DNA of 64,000 bases from Schwartzia succinivorans DSM 10502. Lineage in GTDB: Bacteria > Bacillota > Negativicutes > Selenomonadales > Selenomonadaceae. Of this stretch, positions 8,644-17,199 are shown one piece after another. A program made the position numbers and the translations under genes. The notes beneath the pieces were generated by a model. It was not told the origin of the DNA. It searched no databases and worked only from the letters and a program-made list of their open reading frames with translations. The stretch's first letter is position 1; every line of letters starts with the position of its first letter. The stretch lies in contig NZ_FQUG01000007.1 in assembly GCF_900129225.1 (NCBI RefSeq), positions 124,001-188,000 on the forward strand, written 5' to 3'.

Positions 8644-9978
8644 ATGAAAGCATATGCATCAGAAATGATAAAAAGAGACTCTGTATTCAGGGATATCGCT
8701 GAAAAGCGTGAAACACTATGGCTTAATGACAAGTATCTTCCATATGACATGGTTGATGCCCTTTGTCAGCTCATAGTCTCAGATAGTGATATCGAAGACG
8801 CGGAAAAAAGGCTGCACAGATTTGCACCTTACATAATGAAATGCTTTCCCGAAACGGTGAACAGCCGCGGAATCATTGAATCTCCCCTTAAAGACATAAA
8901 AGCCATGCAAAGGCGCATGGAAAAAGAGTTTGATATAAGCATCCCCGGACGCCTTTTTCTCAAAATGGACAGCCACCTTCCAATAGCAGGCTCTGTAAAG
9001 GCCCGCGGTGGCATATATGAAGTATTGAAGCACGCGGAAGCTCTGGCTGTAGAAGCCGGTATTCTAAGCTATTCCGACAATTATGAACAGCTTGCAGAAA
9101 AGAAATATAAGGATTTCTTCAGCCGCTATACAGTACAGGTCGGCTCTACGGGAAATCTGGGGCTTTCAATAGGTATCATGAGCGCTGCCTTAGGCTTTCG
9201 CGTCAAGGTTCATATGTCGGCTGATGCGAAGCAGTGGAAAAAAGACCTCCTGCGCTCAAAAGGGGTAGAGGTTATCGAATATAATGATGACTACTCCAAG
9301 GCTGTAGCAGAGGGACGCCGCCTTTCTGATGAGGATCCCATGAGTTATTTTGTTGATGATGAATATTCTGTCGCCCTTTTCCTAGGCTATGCCGTTGCCG
9401 CGAAACGCCTGAAGCATCAGCTTGATGAAATGGACATCACTGTTGATGCTGAGCATCCGCTTATCGTATATATCCCCTGCGGCGTCGGAGGGGCTCCGGG
9501 CGGTATTCTTTACGGGCTGAAACGGATTTTTGGGGATAATGTTCACGTATTCTTCTGTGAACCTGTACTCTTCCCCTCCGTGCTTATCGGGATGGCTTCA
9601 GATTTATATGAAAAAGCAAATGTCGCAGATTTTGATATACACGGCATTTCAGAGGCTGACGGTCTTGCCTGTGCCAGCCCTTCGGGTTTTGTCACGCGCA
9701 TTGACCGAAACCTTCTTTCAGGAGATTTCACGATACAGGATGAAAAACTGTATACCTTCATGCGTATGCTCATGGAAACGGAAGATGTGCGCATCGAGCC
9801 TTCAAGCTGCGCCGCATTTATCGGGCCTCACTCTCTCATGAATGCCCGGAACGGTCTTTCTTATCTGAAAGCACACGACCTCACTCCATCACTGATGAAG
9901 AACGCAACACAGCTCTGTTGGGCAACAGGAGGAAATCTCGTACCTGAGAAAGTATGGCAGGAATATCTTAGCAAATAA
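8644..9978 (+). CDS. dsdA: D-serine dehydratase (D-serine ammonia-lyase)
   Basis: 444 residues, the usual DsdA length. The fold-type II PLP enzyme shows the cofactor lysine in GSVKARGG (K119), the phosphate-binding STGNLGLSIG loop, CGVGGAPGG, and a C-terminal CWATGGNLVP. It converts D-serine to pyruvate and ammonia, serving detoxification or catabolism. No dsdC or transporter is adjacent. The gene ends in a strong hairpin that contains a parS-like core. Confidence 0.92.
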   Translation: MKAYASEMIKRDSVFRDIAEKRETLWLNDKYLPYDMVDALCQLIVSDSDIEDAEKRLHRFAPYIMKCFPETVNSRGIIESPLKDIKAMQRRMEKEFDISIPGRLFLKMDSHLPIAGSVKARGGIYEVLKHAEALAVEAGILSYSDNYEQLAEKKYKDFFSRYTVQVGSTGNLGLSIGIMSAALGFRVKVHMSADAKQWKKDLLRSKGVEVIEYNDDYSKAVAEGRRLSDEDPMSYFVDDEYSVALFLGYAVAAKRLKHQLDEMDITVDAEHPLIVYIPCGVGGAPGGILYGLKRIFGDNVHVFFCEPVLFPSVLIGMASDLYEKANVADFDIHGISEADGLACASPSGFVTRIDRNLLSGDFTIQDEKLYTFMRMLMETEDVRIEPSSCAAFIGPHSLMNARNGLSYLKAHDLTPSLMKNATQLCWATGGNLVPEKVWQEYLSK

Positions 9979-9982
9979 TGTT

Positions 9983-10028
9983 AAAGCCTTAGAATAGTCC
10001 AATAATTGGACTATTCTAAGGCTTTTTT
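9983..10028. terminator. perfect long-stem terminator with a parS-like apex
   Basis: About 21 paired bases (AAAGCCTTAGAATAGTCCAA and complement) with a TAA loop, then a T-run. The inner 17 bp reads AGTCCAA-TAA-TTGGACT, the same inverted repeat as the sites near parAB, so it may double as a ParB site. Confidence 0.75.
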
Positions 10029-10039
10029 AATATATTAAA

Positions 10040-10633
10040 TCATTCATTATTGTTACGAACCTTACAAATCATCTGCGTCATCGTTCCCATCGGACACACA
10101 GCACACCAGGACCTCGGCTTGAACAAAAGCATAAGTAAAATCCCTATAATCGCAGATGTCAGCATAAGACTATAAAGTCCAAAGGCAAACTGCGCCTGCC
10201 AAGGTTCAACACTGCCCGCGGTGTAGGCCCATTCCCACGGCACTCTTATACTCCAAAAAAGAGTTACTGCCTCGGAAAGCTCTTTCGCCCCTGCTGACAC
10301 AAGATAAGTCGTATAAAGCATCTGTCCGAACATGCTCATGAAGAATGTGAGAAAGCCATAGCGAAACCACGAACTCCTGAGCCACGAAGGCATCAGCTTT
10401 CCGGTTGAAAAGCCTGTCTGCCCTCCTATGACGCGCAGAAGCTGGCCTCTGTCACAATATTTATTGCAGAAATCCTTTGTGCCGAAGCCGATTGCAAAAA
10501 CAAACGGCAGAAAAAAGCTTATTAGCCCCAGCCAGGCAAATATAATATTGAAAAATCCCATAGCAAAATAAAACACAGACCATATCCAGAGGTAATGGTA
10601 CCAGCGCTTCTTAATGGGCTGTATAGGCTTCAT
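10040..10633 (-). CDS. polytopic membrane protein with ferredoxin-like Cys motifs (NapH/YccM-like)
   Basis: 197 residues with four to five membrane segments and two cysteine clusters, FCNKYCDRGQ (about residues 54-63) and WCAVCPMGT (near the C-terminus). The pattern matches the membrane part of NapH/YccM-type iron-sulfur electron-transfer proteins. The stop/start overlap (ATGA) with the upstream two-cluster ferredoxin suggests the two act together, with the ferredoxin as the missing soluble 4Fe-4S domain. Inference: quinone-linked or flavin-linked electron transfer, partner unknown. Confidence 0.7.
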   Translation of the reverse strand: MKPIQPIKKRWYHYLWIWSVFYFAMGFFNIIFAWLGLISFFLPFVFAIGFGTKDFCNKYCDRGQLLRVIGGQTGFSTGKLMPSWLRSSWFRYGFLTFFMSMFGQMLYTTYLVSAGAKELSEAVTLFWSIRVPWEWAYTAGSVEPWQAQFAFGLYSLMLTSAIIGILLMLLFKPRSWCAVCPMGTMTQMICKVRNNNE

Positions 10634-10833
10634 TCTGCCACCTCCATAGTCACTGCTCCGGCAGGACAGACCATTTCACATCTTCCACAGCCGATACAAA
10701 GGCTTATATCCACCGCTGCATAGCTTCCCTTCATCACCTTCACTACACCGCGCGGACAGACATCCTCACAGCTGCCGCAGGCAACACATACACCTCTCTC
10801 GACGGCCGCATGCCGCCGTTTTACATTCCCCAT
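10630..10833 (-). CDS. 2[4Fe-4S] ferredoxin-like protein
   Basis: 67 residues from ATG 10833 (AGGAAGG upstream). Two clusters CVACGSCEDVCPRG and CIGCGRCEMVCPAG give eight cysteines in two CxxCxxCxxxCP motifs. It overlaps the next gene by four bases and should feed electrons to or from that membrane protein. Confidence 0.85.
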   Translation of the reverse strand: MGNVKRRHAAVERGVCVACGSCEDVCPRGVVKVMKGSYAAVDISLCIGCGRCEMVCPAGAVTMEVAE

Positions 10834-10961
10834 AATACATTTTCCTTCCTCTTTCTGCTTGTTTAGTGAATAAAGTATCGCACACATAAAAATTCATTAC
10901 TGTGACTTTGTTACATACAGAACAATAACTTCTGCTTTAGAATAATATCATACTTCTTATA

Positions 10962-10990
10962 TTGTATTTTAATTGGGAAGTATGTATAAT
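10962..10990 (+). promoter_or_regulatory. promoter of rubrerythrin gene
   Basis: TTGTAT and TATAAT separated by 17 bp, 66 bp upstream of the gene start, within AT-rich DNA. I saw no clear PerR operator. Confidence 0.6.
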
Positions 10991-11056
10991 ATTCATAATA
11001 AATAGATTTTTCAAAAAACAATCTATGTTATTTATGACAAGTAGGAGGAAAACAAA

Positions 11057-11596
11057 ATGGCCAACAAGTACGCAGGAACACAGACAGAAAAGAATCTTCA
11101 GGCTGCTTTCGCAGGAGAGAGCCAGGCACGCAACAAGTACACTTATTTTGCTTCCAAAGCAAAGAAAGACGGATTTGAACAGATTGCTGCACTTTTCCTC
11201 AAAACCGCAGATAACGAAAAAGAGCATGCAAAAATGTGGTTTAAGGAACTCGAGGGTATCGGTGATACCGCAGCCAATCTCAAGGACGCTGCTGACGGAG
11301 AAAACTACGAGTGGACGGATATGTACGAAGGTTTTGCAAAGACCGCCGAGGAAGAAGGCTTTACCGCACTCGCAGCGAAATTCCGTATGGTCGCAGCTAT
11401 CGAGAAGCATCACGAGGAGCGCTACCGCGCACTTTTGAAAAATGTCGAAATGAAGCAGGTATTCGAAAAGAGCGAGGTCAAGGTTTGGGAGTGCCGCAAC
11501 TGCGGACATATTGTTGTCGGTACAAAAGCACCGCAGGTATGCCCTGTATGCGCACATCCGCAGAGCTACTTCGAAATCAACGCTGAAAATTACTGA
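11057..11596 (+). CDS. rbr: rubrerythrin
   Basis: 179 residues. The N-terminal four-helix diiron domain carries the ligand sets [21 protein letters not shown] and EKHHEERY. The C-terminal rubredoxin-type domain (about 145-175) has CRNCGHI and CPVCAH. It reduces hydrogen peroxide in anaerobes using electrons from rubredoxin or ferredoxin-type donors. The ferredoxin gene divergent from it is a plausible partner. AGGAGG precedes ATG, and a terminator follows directly. Confidence 0.95.
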   Translation: MANKYAGTQTEKNLQAAFAGESQARNKYTYFASKAKKDGFEQIAALFLKTADNEKEHAKMWFKELEGIGDTAANLKDAADGENYEWTDMYEGFAKTAEEEGFTALAAKFRMVAAIEKHHEERYRALLKNVEMKQVFEKSEVKVWECRNCGHIVVGTKAPQVCPVCAHPQSYFEINAENY

Positions 11597-11608
11597 GATA
11601 CAGCTACC

Positions 11609-11650
11609 AAAAAATCCGGCCGCTCCGCTAAGGAGTGACCGGATTTTTTA
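11609..11650. terminator. bidirectional terminator after rubrerythrin
   Basis: AAAAAATCCGG pairs with CCGGATTTTTT; the stem is flanked by A and T runs and lies between convergent genes. Confidence 0.8.
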
Positions 11651-11980
11651 CCATTTTACAAAGCAAAGATACACTGCGCATATCCATGACAGGAACGACG
11701 ACAGCTTCCCGATTGTTCCCATGTCCTGCAGCGCAGGAATCCGGAATGTTTCCCCTATTCTCGCGAAGCAAATCGGCAAAAGCTTCTGCAGCACCATTGC
11801 GATAATGATAGCCGCCGCAACCTTCACGACGAATATAAACGCAATACCGAGCATCGCGCATACAATCCCGATAACCACCAGGACCACCGCAATTGCTGCA
11901 AGGGTTCCAACAGCAACACCTGTTATAGCAAGTGCCGCTACAACAGCTGCAACCACAACTGCCCCAATTATTTCAAGCAT
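11648..11980 (-). CDS. small hydrophobic membrane protein
   Basis: 110 residues, almost entirely Ala/Val/Ile-rich, with three to four predicted membrane helices in the first 75 residues and a Trp-rich C-terminus. No family recognised. GGAAGGG lies upstream of ATG 11980. Confidence 0.6.
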   Translation of the reverse strand: MLEIIGAVVVAAVVAALAITGVAVGTLAAIAVVLVVIGIVCAMLGIAFIFVVKVAAAIIIAMVLQKLLPICFARIGETFRIPALQDMGTIGKLSSFLSWICAVYLCFVKW

Positions 11981-12062
11981 AAATCACCCTTCCCTTCTGA
12001 TTCATCTGAACACTCCTTAGAATACACTCAGGCTGCTTTTTGGGCAAACGCATGGAGCTTTA

Positions 12063-13430
12063 TTATTCCCCAATTTCCTTTTCCGGGAAGCACTCCATGA
12101 CATCATACTGCACAGAATTTTTCCCTGCCTTCTTGGAATCGTAAAGTTTTTCATCCGCCCGATGAAGCATGTCACGCATATTTTCCTTGTTTTTGGGTAC
12201 TCCCGACACACAGCCTCCGCTTATTGTAAGCTTGAGCGCAGTATCTTTATACTTCAGCTCACTGAGCCCGCTCCTGAGCCGCGCAATCTTTTCCTGCATT
12301 GTTTTCGCGTCGGATTCATCAATTACCAAAAATTCATCGCCACCGTAGCGGTAACAGGTTTCCTGTCTAAAAATGGACGATAGGATATCTCCTGTTTTTT
12401 GGAGAACAAAATCCCCTGCCTCATGACCGTAAGTATCATTTATCTGCTTGAAAAAATCCAAATCAAAGAGCATTACATTTATACGCTTTTTCTTCTTAAA
12501 AAAACCTTCAAAAGCGATTCGCAATGCGCTTCGATTCATAACCTGAGTAAGTCCGTCGGTGTAAGAAACCGTCATAAGACGTCTGTGCCGCTCCGCAAAT
12601 CCATACAGGAACGTGGATATAAGCACAGTCATAAACCACACAAGCCACTCGAGTCTTTGCTCGTCCTGCGTAATCCATCCGCCATGCCAGGTTCCCTGTA
12701 CCCTCCACATAGTATTTGCGACCGGGAATTCATAGTCGACAGGATCCTCCAATGGAGCCGTATCGGATTCTGTAATCGTGTGAGGACCGTCCTCATCATC
12801 AATTCTGCTCTGTACCTTGTAATCGTACAAAATATTAGGCGAAGACAACTCTGTGTATTTGAGCATCTTTTCATGATCCAAAATAAGAATAGAAAACCCC
12901 CAAAACTCACCGCGGCTCTTTCTTCCGCTGTTGAGGAAAATCGGATTTCGAATAACAATTTCCCTGTCATCTCTCGGATAGTACCTGATTGGCTCCGATA
13001 CCGTCATTTCCCCGGTATCCCGCGCGTATTCAGCTTCCTTCCTGCGATCCGCTTCCTCAAACAGATTTATATAGACTTCTTCACCTTTTGGATAAATGTA
13101 TTGATTCACAATTCCGTCCGGCGCAAGGCGGATGCTTATAATAGCGGGATTGTTCCACTCCGTATACATTTTTCGCGCCAGCTCAGGAAAATTCGAAACC
13201 TCTCCGTGATTCTGACGTATCAAATGGCCCCATGAAGCAGTATAATTTTCGTACATTCTTATCAGATTCTGAATCTGATAATCCGCGACATTCTGTATGC
13301 GTGCAGCAACAATTTCTCTTCTTGTTTTTTTGATTGACTGATCCAGCCCATAGATTATTGTACCGGAAATCACCGCTACCACCAGAGCAAACAGAATGAT
13401 TTTTGTATATCTGAATTTTTTTCTATCCAT
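12063..13430 (-). CDS. membrane-anchored diguanylate cyclase
   Basis: 455 residues from ATG 13430 (AGGTG upstream). One membrane segment near residues 9-27, a periplasmic sensor region of about 240 residues (CHASE-like in position), a second segment near 275-295, and a GGDEF domain whose signature YGGDEF lies near residue 363. The active-site signature is intact, so synthesis of c-di-GMP is likely. The usual RxxD inhibitory site five residues before the signature is absent (the sequence there is RQET), so feedback inhibition is not expected. No EAL domain. Confidence 0.85.
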   Translation of the reverse strand: MDRKKFRYTKIILFALVVAVISGTIIYGLDQSIKKTRREIVAARIQNVADYQIQNLIRMYENYTASWGHLIRQNHGEVSNFPELARKMYTEWNNPAIISIRLAPDGIVNQYIYPKGEEVYINLFEEADRRKEAEYARDTGEMTVSEPIRYYPRDDREIVIRNPIFLNSGRKSRGEFWGFSILILDHEKMLKYTELSSPNILYDYKVQSRIDDEDGPHTITESDTAPLEDPVDYEFPVANTMWRVQGTWHGGWITQDEQRLEWLVWFMTVLISTFLYGFAERHRRLMTVSYTDGLTQVMNRSALRIAFEGFFKKKKRINVMLFDLDFFKQINDTYGHEAGDFVLQKTGDILSSIFRQETCYRYGGDEFLVIDESDAKTMQEKIARLRSGLSELKYKDTALKLTISGGCVSGVPKNKENMRDMLHRADEKLYDSKKAGKNSVQYDVMECFPEKEIGE

Positions 13431-13664
13431 AACAGCACCTGTATCAATTCTTTCTCTTTTTATTAATAACGTGCAAAACAAAATCACTACTATTACTTTC
13501 TACATTTTTATGAAAATTCCTTCCTACAATATTATCGGTATCGTAAAACCCACCATAAAATTCCTCTATTAATTACTGTCTTCTTGATTTTTTCAATATA
13601 TTCATCTAGAATTTTCCTAGCCCTATTTACCTATATCAACTCAGGGCTGCTGAAAGGTGATTAC

Positions 13665-14711
13665 ATGCAGCTTTTATATACACTGTTATTAGCAATTATC
13701 GGTGGCTTTGCGCTGTCGCTTATACATGCCCCTCTTCCCTGGACTCTCGGTCCGATTCTTTTTTTGTCAGTTACTGCTTATTACACCGGGAAACAATTTG
13801 TCTGGTCACTAAAAATTAGAAATGCAGCCCTGATTCTTTTGGGCTATGGAATGGGACGGCCATTTACCGTAGATGCAGGACACGCGATTTTAGAACATCT
13901 TCCTCTCATGCTTCTCGCTACGCTTGCAACAATCAGCGCCGGTCTGTTGGCAGCATGGCTGATGTTCAGGCACACGAAAATAAATCTTACAAGCTGCATA
14001 TTGGGATGTGTCCCCGGGGGGCTTTCACAGATGGTAATTCTTGCAGATGAAATTCCTGATGCCGACCTCACTGCTGTAACAATAATGCAAACACTGCGCA
14101 TGCTGTCAGTCGTATTCACAATTCCTTTTCTTGCTATCCACATCCTCCCCGAAGGCGATGCGGCCGCGGCAGCTGCTGCAGGCTCCGGTCATGATGTAAC
14201 CGGAATTATTACCTTTGCCGCTGTCGCTGTGCTCGGTGCGTTCATAGGGAAAATCATTCACCTGCCAACTGCGGCACTCCTCGGGCCTATTTTAAGCACC
14301 GCCGCATTTCTTGTTATTACAGGTTTGACTGCACCTGCCGTGCCTACAGCTTTTTTAAATACCGCACAGGTTCTCGTCGGCGCCTATATCGGTTCGAGTA
14401 TAAACCTTCGCAAAATCAGCGAATATAAAGGCATGGGAGCAGCACTCTTCGCCGGTGTTATTCTTGTTCTCCTTACCTCTGCCGGGATGGCTCTTCTATT
14501 GTCGAATATAACAAATGCGAATCTTGTCACCATGTTTCTGAGCACAGCCCCCGGCGGGCTGGCCGAGATGGGCATTGTAGCACTTGTTGTCCATGCGGAC
14601 ACTGCAACCATGACCGCATATCAGCTTACACGTCTTCTTTTTATTATGCTGATTTTTCCTTTCATAGCAAAGTTTATTATCAGACATGTTCATATTAAAA
14701 AGCCCATCTGA
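13665..14711 (+). CDS. AbrB-family membrane protein (putative transporter)
   Basis: 348 residues from ATG 13665 (GAAAGGTGA upstream). About ten membrane helices arranged as two homologous halves, each with a short loop of the type GCVPGGLSQM (first half) and STAPGGLAEM (second half). This internal duplication defines the AbrB duplication family, often labelled ammonia monooxygenase-like; the substrate is unknown. It is monocistronic with its own terminator. Confidence 0.8.
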   Translation: MQLLYTLLLAIIGGFALSLIHAPLPWTLGPILFLSVTAYYTGKQFVWSLKIRNAALILLGYGMGRPFTVDAGHAILEHLPLMLLATLATISAGLLAAWLMFRHTKINLTSCILGCVPGGLSQMVILADEIPDADLTAVTIMQTLRMLSVVFTIPFLAIHILPEGDAAAAAAAGSGHDVTGIITFAAVAVLGAFIGKIIHLPTAALLGPILSTAAFLVITGLTAPAVPTAFLNTAQVLVGAYIGSSINLRKISEYKGMGAALFAGVILVLLTSAGMALLLSNITNANLVTMFLSTAPGGLAEMGIVALVVHADTATMTAYQLTRLLFIMLIFPFIAKFIIRHVHIKKPI

Positions 14712-14760
14712 TTGCTTTTCATTACTTTTTTGGCATAACAAATCCGCCCGGATTCCCGGT

Positions 14761-14799
14761 AAAACCGCTGAAGATGATTAAATACTTCGGCGGTTTTTC
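14761..14799 (+). terminator. rho-independent terminator
   Basis: AAAACCGCTGAAG pairs with CTTCGGCGGTTTTTC, downstream of the AbrB-family gene and before the partition locus. Confidence 0.75.
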
Positions 14800-14845
14800 T
14801 TATCGCTTTTTCCAAACACAAAGATTTGTCCATTTTGTGGAGATT

Positions 14846-14862
14846 AGTCCAACGCTTGGACT
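14846..14862. promoter_or_regulatory. parS-like palindrome, site 1
   Basis: AGTCCAACGCTTGGACT, seven-base arms around CGC, 91 bp upstream of parA. On the minus strand it is followed by an about 18-base extension also seen after sites 2 and 3. Likely ParB binding site or ParA autoregulation operator. Confidence 0.65.
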
Positions 14863-14952
14863 CTAGTCCTTTTGTTGGATTTTTGTTTTATTGTTGGATT
14901 TTTATTGTTTTTATAGAACCAATAGACTAGAATGTATAAAGAGGTGAATAAA

Positions 14953-15777
14953 ATGAGTGAAAGTAAAAAGAAACCTATCGTATTGACGATTGCCAACAAT
15001 AAAGGCGGCGTCGGCAAAACTACAGCCGCAGCTGCTATTACACATCTTTTAAGTTTGAAGGGAAAGCGTGTCCTTCTCATAGATACCGACCCACAGGGGA
15101 ACTGTGCGCAGCAGTTTGGTATTGATTCCACAGATGATATCGGTCTTCTCGGCGAGCTGCTTCTCGACCGCGTAAACCGCAACAGCGATGCAAAGCATGC
15201 TCCTCTTGAAAACTATATCGTGAAGAGCCCTGTCGTTCCTGAAATTGATGTCCTTTCCGGTGGAAAACCATTGAACAAGGCCGTATATACGGTCATCTTT
15301 GCGGTAAACTCCGTTGTTGCCGCAAACGTTTTCAGACGCATTATGAAGGAAGCCGACATGTATGACTATGTGGTTGTCGATACATCTCCATCGTTCTCCA
15401 GCTTTACCGATGCGGTCTTCATGGGCACGGACTGGGTTCTGGCTCCGATGCTTCCGGACAAAAACTCCATAGACGGCGTGAATACGCTCTTCAAATACTT
15501 GGCACCAATCCGCGAAGAGGGCGAGCATGATATACGTGTCGCAGGAGTTTTCTTCAATCAGGCAAACGACCGCTCCCGTGCGCTTCATGAATTCGAACCG
15601 CTGATTCGCGAAGGCTGGAAGGATGATGTGCTTAAAACAAAGATTCCGGTAAACCCGGCAGCAGTTGCGGGCGCCATCAACGATGATCAGCCTGTTACAT
15701 TGAAATATCCTGTTGCAAAGGCAACCAAAGCATACAAAAAACTTGTAGAGGAGGTACTTGCCCGTGTCGAAGCTTAA
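14953..15777 (+). CDS. parA: ParA-family partition ATPase
   Basis: 274 residues from ATG 14953 (AAAGAGGTG upstream). The deviant Walker A motif KGGVGKTT is at residues 17-24, with IDTDPQGN and DYVVVDTSP further along. It has no N-terminal HTH, so it is the short (type Ib or chromosomal-like) form. It drives segregation of ParB-parS complexes over the nucleoid. It overlaps parB by 14 bases in another frame. A ParA/ParB pair beside Rep-type genes supports a plasmid or chromid. Confidence 0.93.
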   Translation: MSESKKKPIVLTIANNKGGVGKTTAAAAITHLLSLKGKRVLLIDTDPQGNCAQQFGIDSTDDIGLLGELLLDRVNRNSDAKHAPLENYIVKSPVVPEIDVLSGGKPLNKAVYTVIFAVNSVVAANVFRRIMKEADMYDYVVVDTSPSFSSFTDAVFMGTDWVLAPMLPDKNSIDGVNTLFKYLAPIREEGEHDIRVAGVFFNQANDRSRALHEFEPLIREGWKDDVLKTKIPVNPAAVAGAINDDQPVTLKYPVAKATKAYKKLVEEVLARVEA

Positions 15778-16882
15778 TCTTGTCAGTCCTAACACCCGCG
15801 ATACAAACACAGGCATTGCCCGTTCTTTTCTTTCCGGTATGACCGAGGAAGAAAAAAAGGAAACCATCAAGATGTCAAAGACAATCCAGAGCAAGCTCCA
15901 GCATAAGGACGAGCTCAGCAAAAAAACTCCTACGCAGTATCAGGGCGAGGATGTTGGCGCAACGGAAGCCTTTAAATATCTTTTCCCGGAACCGTCCATC
16001 GAAAAAAAGGTCCCGTTGTCACTTTTGGACCCGGCGCCGAACGACTGGAATTTTTTTGGCCGTCCCGACAAAGAGCAGTATGAGCTTCTCATCGACTCCA
16101 TCATATGTCACGGTCTTCTGAACCCTGTAACGCTTTGGAAGCGCCCCAACGGCCGTTACATGATACTTTCAGGGCACACACGCGCTTCTGTTTTCCAGGC
16201 GTGCCGCGATGCTTCTGATGAAGATAAGAAAAAGGATTGGGAAGAGATTCCGGCAAAAATTTATGAAGAGGATGAAATCAAGGAGGATACCGCGCAGCAG
16301 ATTATAATTGAGGCCAATATGTGCCAGCGTGCAAAAGAATCTGTCCGCCTGCGCGTACGCTGCATAGGCCGCCTTGCTGAAATAGGCCGGCGCCAGCACC
16401 GTTACGGTGATGCCAATGATAAAGTAACTCAGCGCATAGCAGAACGCTGGGGTATAAAACGTTCCTCGGTATTTTTCTATCAGCGCGTCGCAAAATTCCT
16501 GCTGCCGGTTCTTGCCGACCGGTTCAGCGACCACCTCATGAGCCGAACGGTAGCAGATTATCTTTGCCGTCTTTCCACAGAAGTACAGCAGCACATGATA
16601 GATTCCGGATATATCGCCCGGCTGACAATTGCGTACGCACGCCAGTTCAAGGAAGGCATGACAAAAGCAGATATCGACCGCATTTTCAGTGAAAGCTCCC
16701 CTGAACGTCACACGTATAATATGCAGCTTTCCTTTGCAAAACCAAAGGACTCTGAAATACTTGGCATCTGCGTATCTAAAAAGGATCTGGCAAAGTGCCG
16801 CGAGATTGTTTTGAAGGCCTTGTCGAATGCCGACATATCCGAAGAAACAAAGCAAATGCTTAAAACTCAGTTCTCAAATTAA
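15764..16882 (+). CDS. parB: ParB-family partition protein
   Basis: 372 residues from GTG 15764, chosen because AGAGGAGG is about nine bases upstream; TTG 15758 would be too close. The ParB/Srx-like N-terminal domain includes the CTP-site region (LSGHTRASVF, residues about 136-145, in place of the usual GERR box), followed by an HTH region (QRIAERWGIKRSSVFFYQRVAK, about 222-243). A C-terminal domain follows. It should bind the parS-like palindromes found here. Confidence 0.88.
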   Translation: MSKLNLVSPNTRDTNTGIARSFLSGMTEEEKKETIKMSKTIQSKLQHKDELSKKTPTQYQGEDVGATEAFKYLFPEPSIEKKVPLSLLDPAPNDWNFFGRPDKEQYELLIDSIICHGLLNPVTLWKRPNGRYMILSGHTRASVFQACRDASDEDKKKDWEEIPAKIYEEDEIKEDTAQQIIIEANMCQRAKESVRLRVRCIGRLAEIGRRQHRYGDANDKVTQRIAERWGIKRSSVFFYQRVAKFLLPVLADRFSDHLMSRTVADYLCRLSTEVQQHMIDSGYIARLTIAYARQFKEGMTKADIDRIFSESSPERHTYNMQLSFAKPKDSEILGICVSKKDLAKCREIVLKALSNADISEETKQMLKTQFSN

Positions 16883-16899
16883 TTTGCAGAAAAGCAAAG

Positions 16900-16966
16900 A
16901 AAAGAATCCAATTTTTAGAGAATTGTCCAGCGTTGGACTTATCTCCGAAAAATGGATTCTTTTTTA
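16900..16966 (+). terminator. parB terminator carrying parS-like site 2
   Basis: AAAGAATCCA pairs with TGGATTCTTTT over a long imperfect stem. The apex (16924-16939) is the palindrome GTCCA-GCG-TTGGAC, a variant of site 1, followed by the shared tail containing CCGAAAAATGGATT. Partition site and terminator appear merged. Confidence 0.65.
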
Positions 16967-16967
16967 T

Positions 16968-17131
16968 TATAACTCGGCAAAAAATGTCCCCCACTTCTGT
17001 AAGTGGGGAATTGGACAAATAGCAGGCGGCGAGCATATCTCCCGCCTCGCGCGACGCGAAGCTAGTGCTCTTGAGCAAAACGCTGATAGAGGAAGTTTTG
17101 CCTACGGCAAAACTGGAACGAAGGCGTTATA
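16968..17131 (+). repeat. 164-bp hairpin-rich MITE-like element, copy A
   Basis: Begins TATAACTCGG and ends GGCGTTATA, so both ends carry TATAAC in inverted orientation. Inside are three hairpins: CCCCCACTT/AAGTGGGG, a GC-rich GGCGGCGAG/CTCCCGCC region, and GTTTTGCC/GGCAAAAC. It encodes nothing. Related copies lie at 50330, 53370 and 58812. Confidence 0.8.
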
Positions 17132-17199
17132 AAAAATAGAGGAGATTTTAAATATTTATCGAATTGTATACATATACGATATTTTTGAAGGTGACCAAC

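Noticed and set aside
12399-13235. A 278-codon plus-strand frame across the GGDEF gene
   Set aside because: Antisense to a gene with an intact GGDEF signature and no ribosome site of its own.
15049-15921. A 290-codon minus-strand frame over parA
   Set aside because: Antisense shadow of parA, without promoter or domain.
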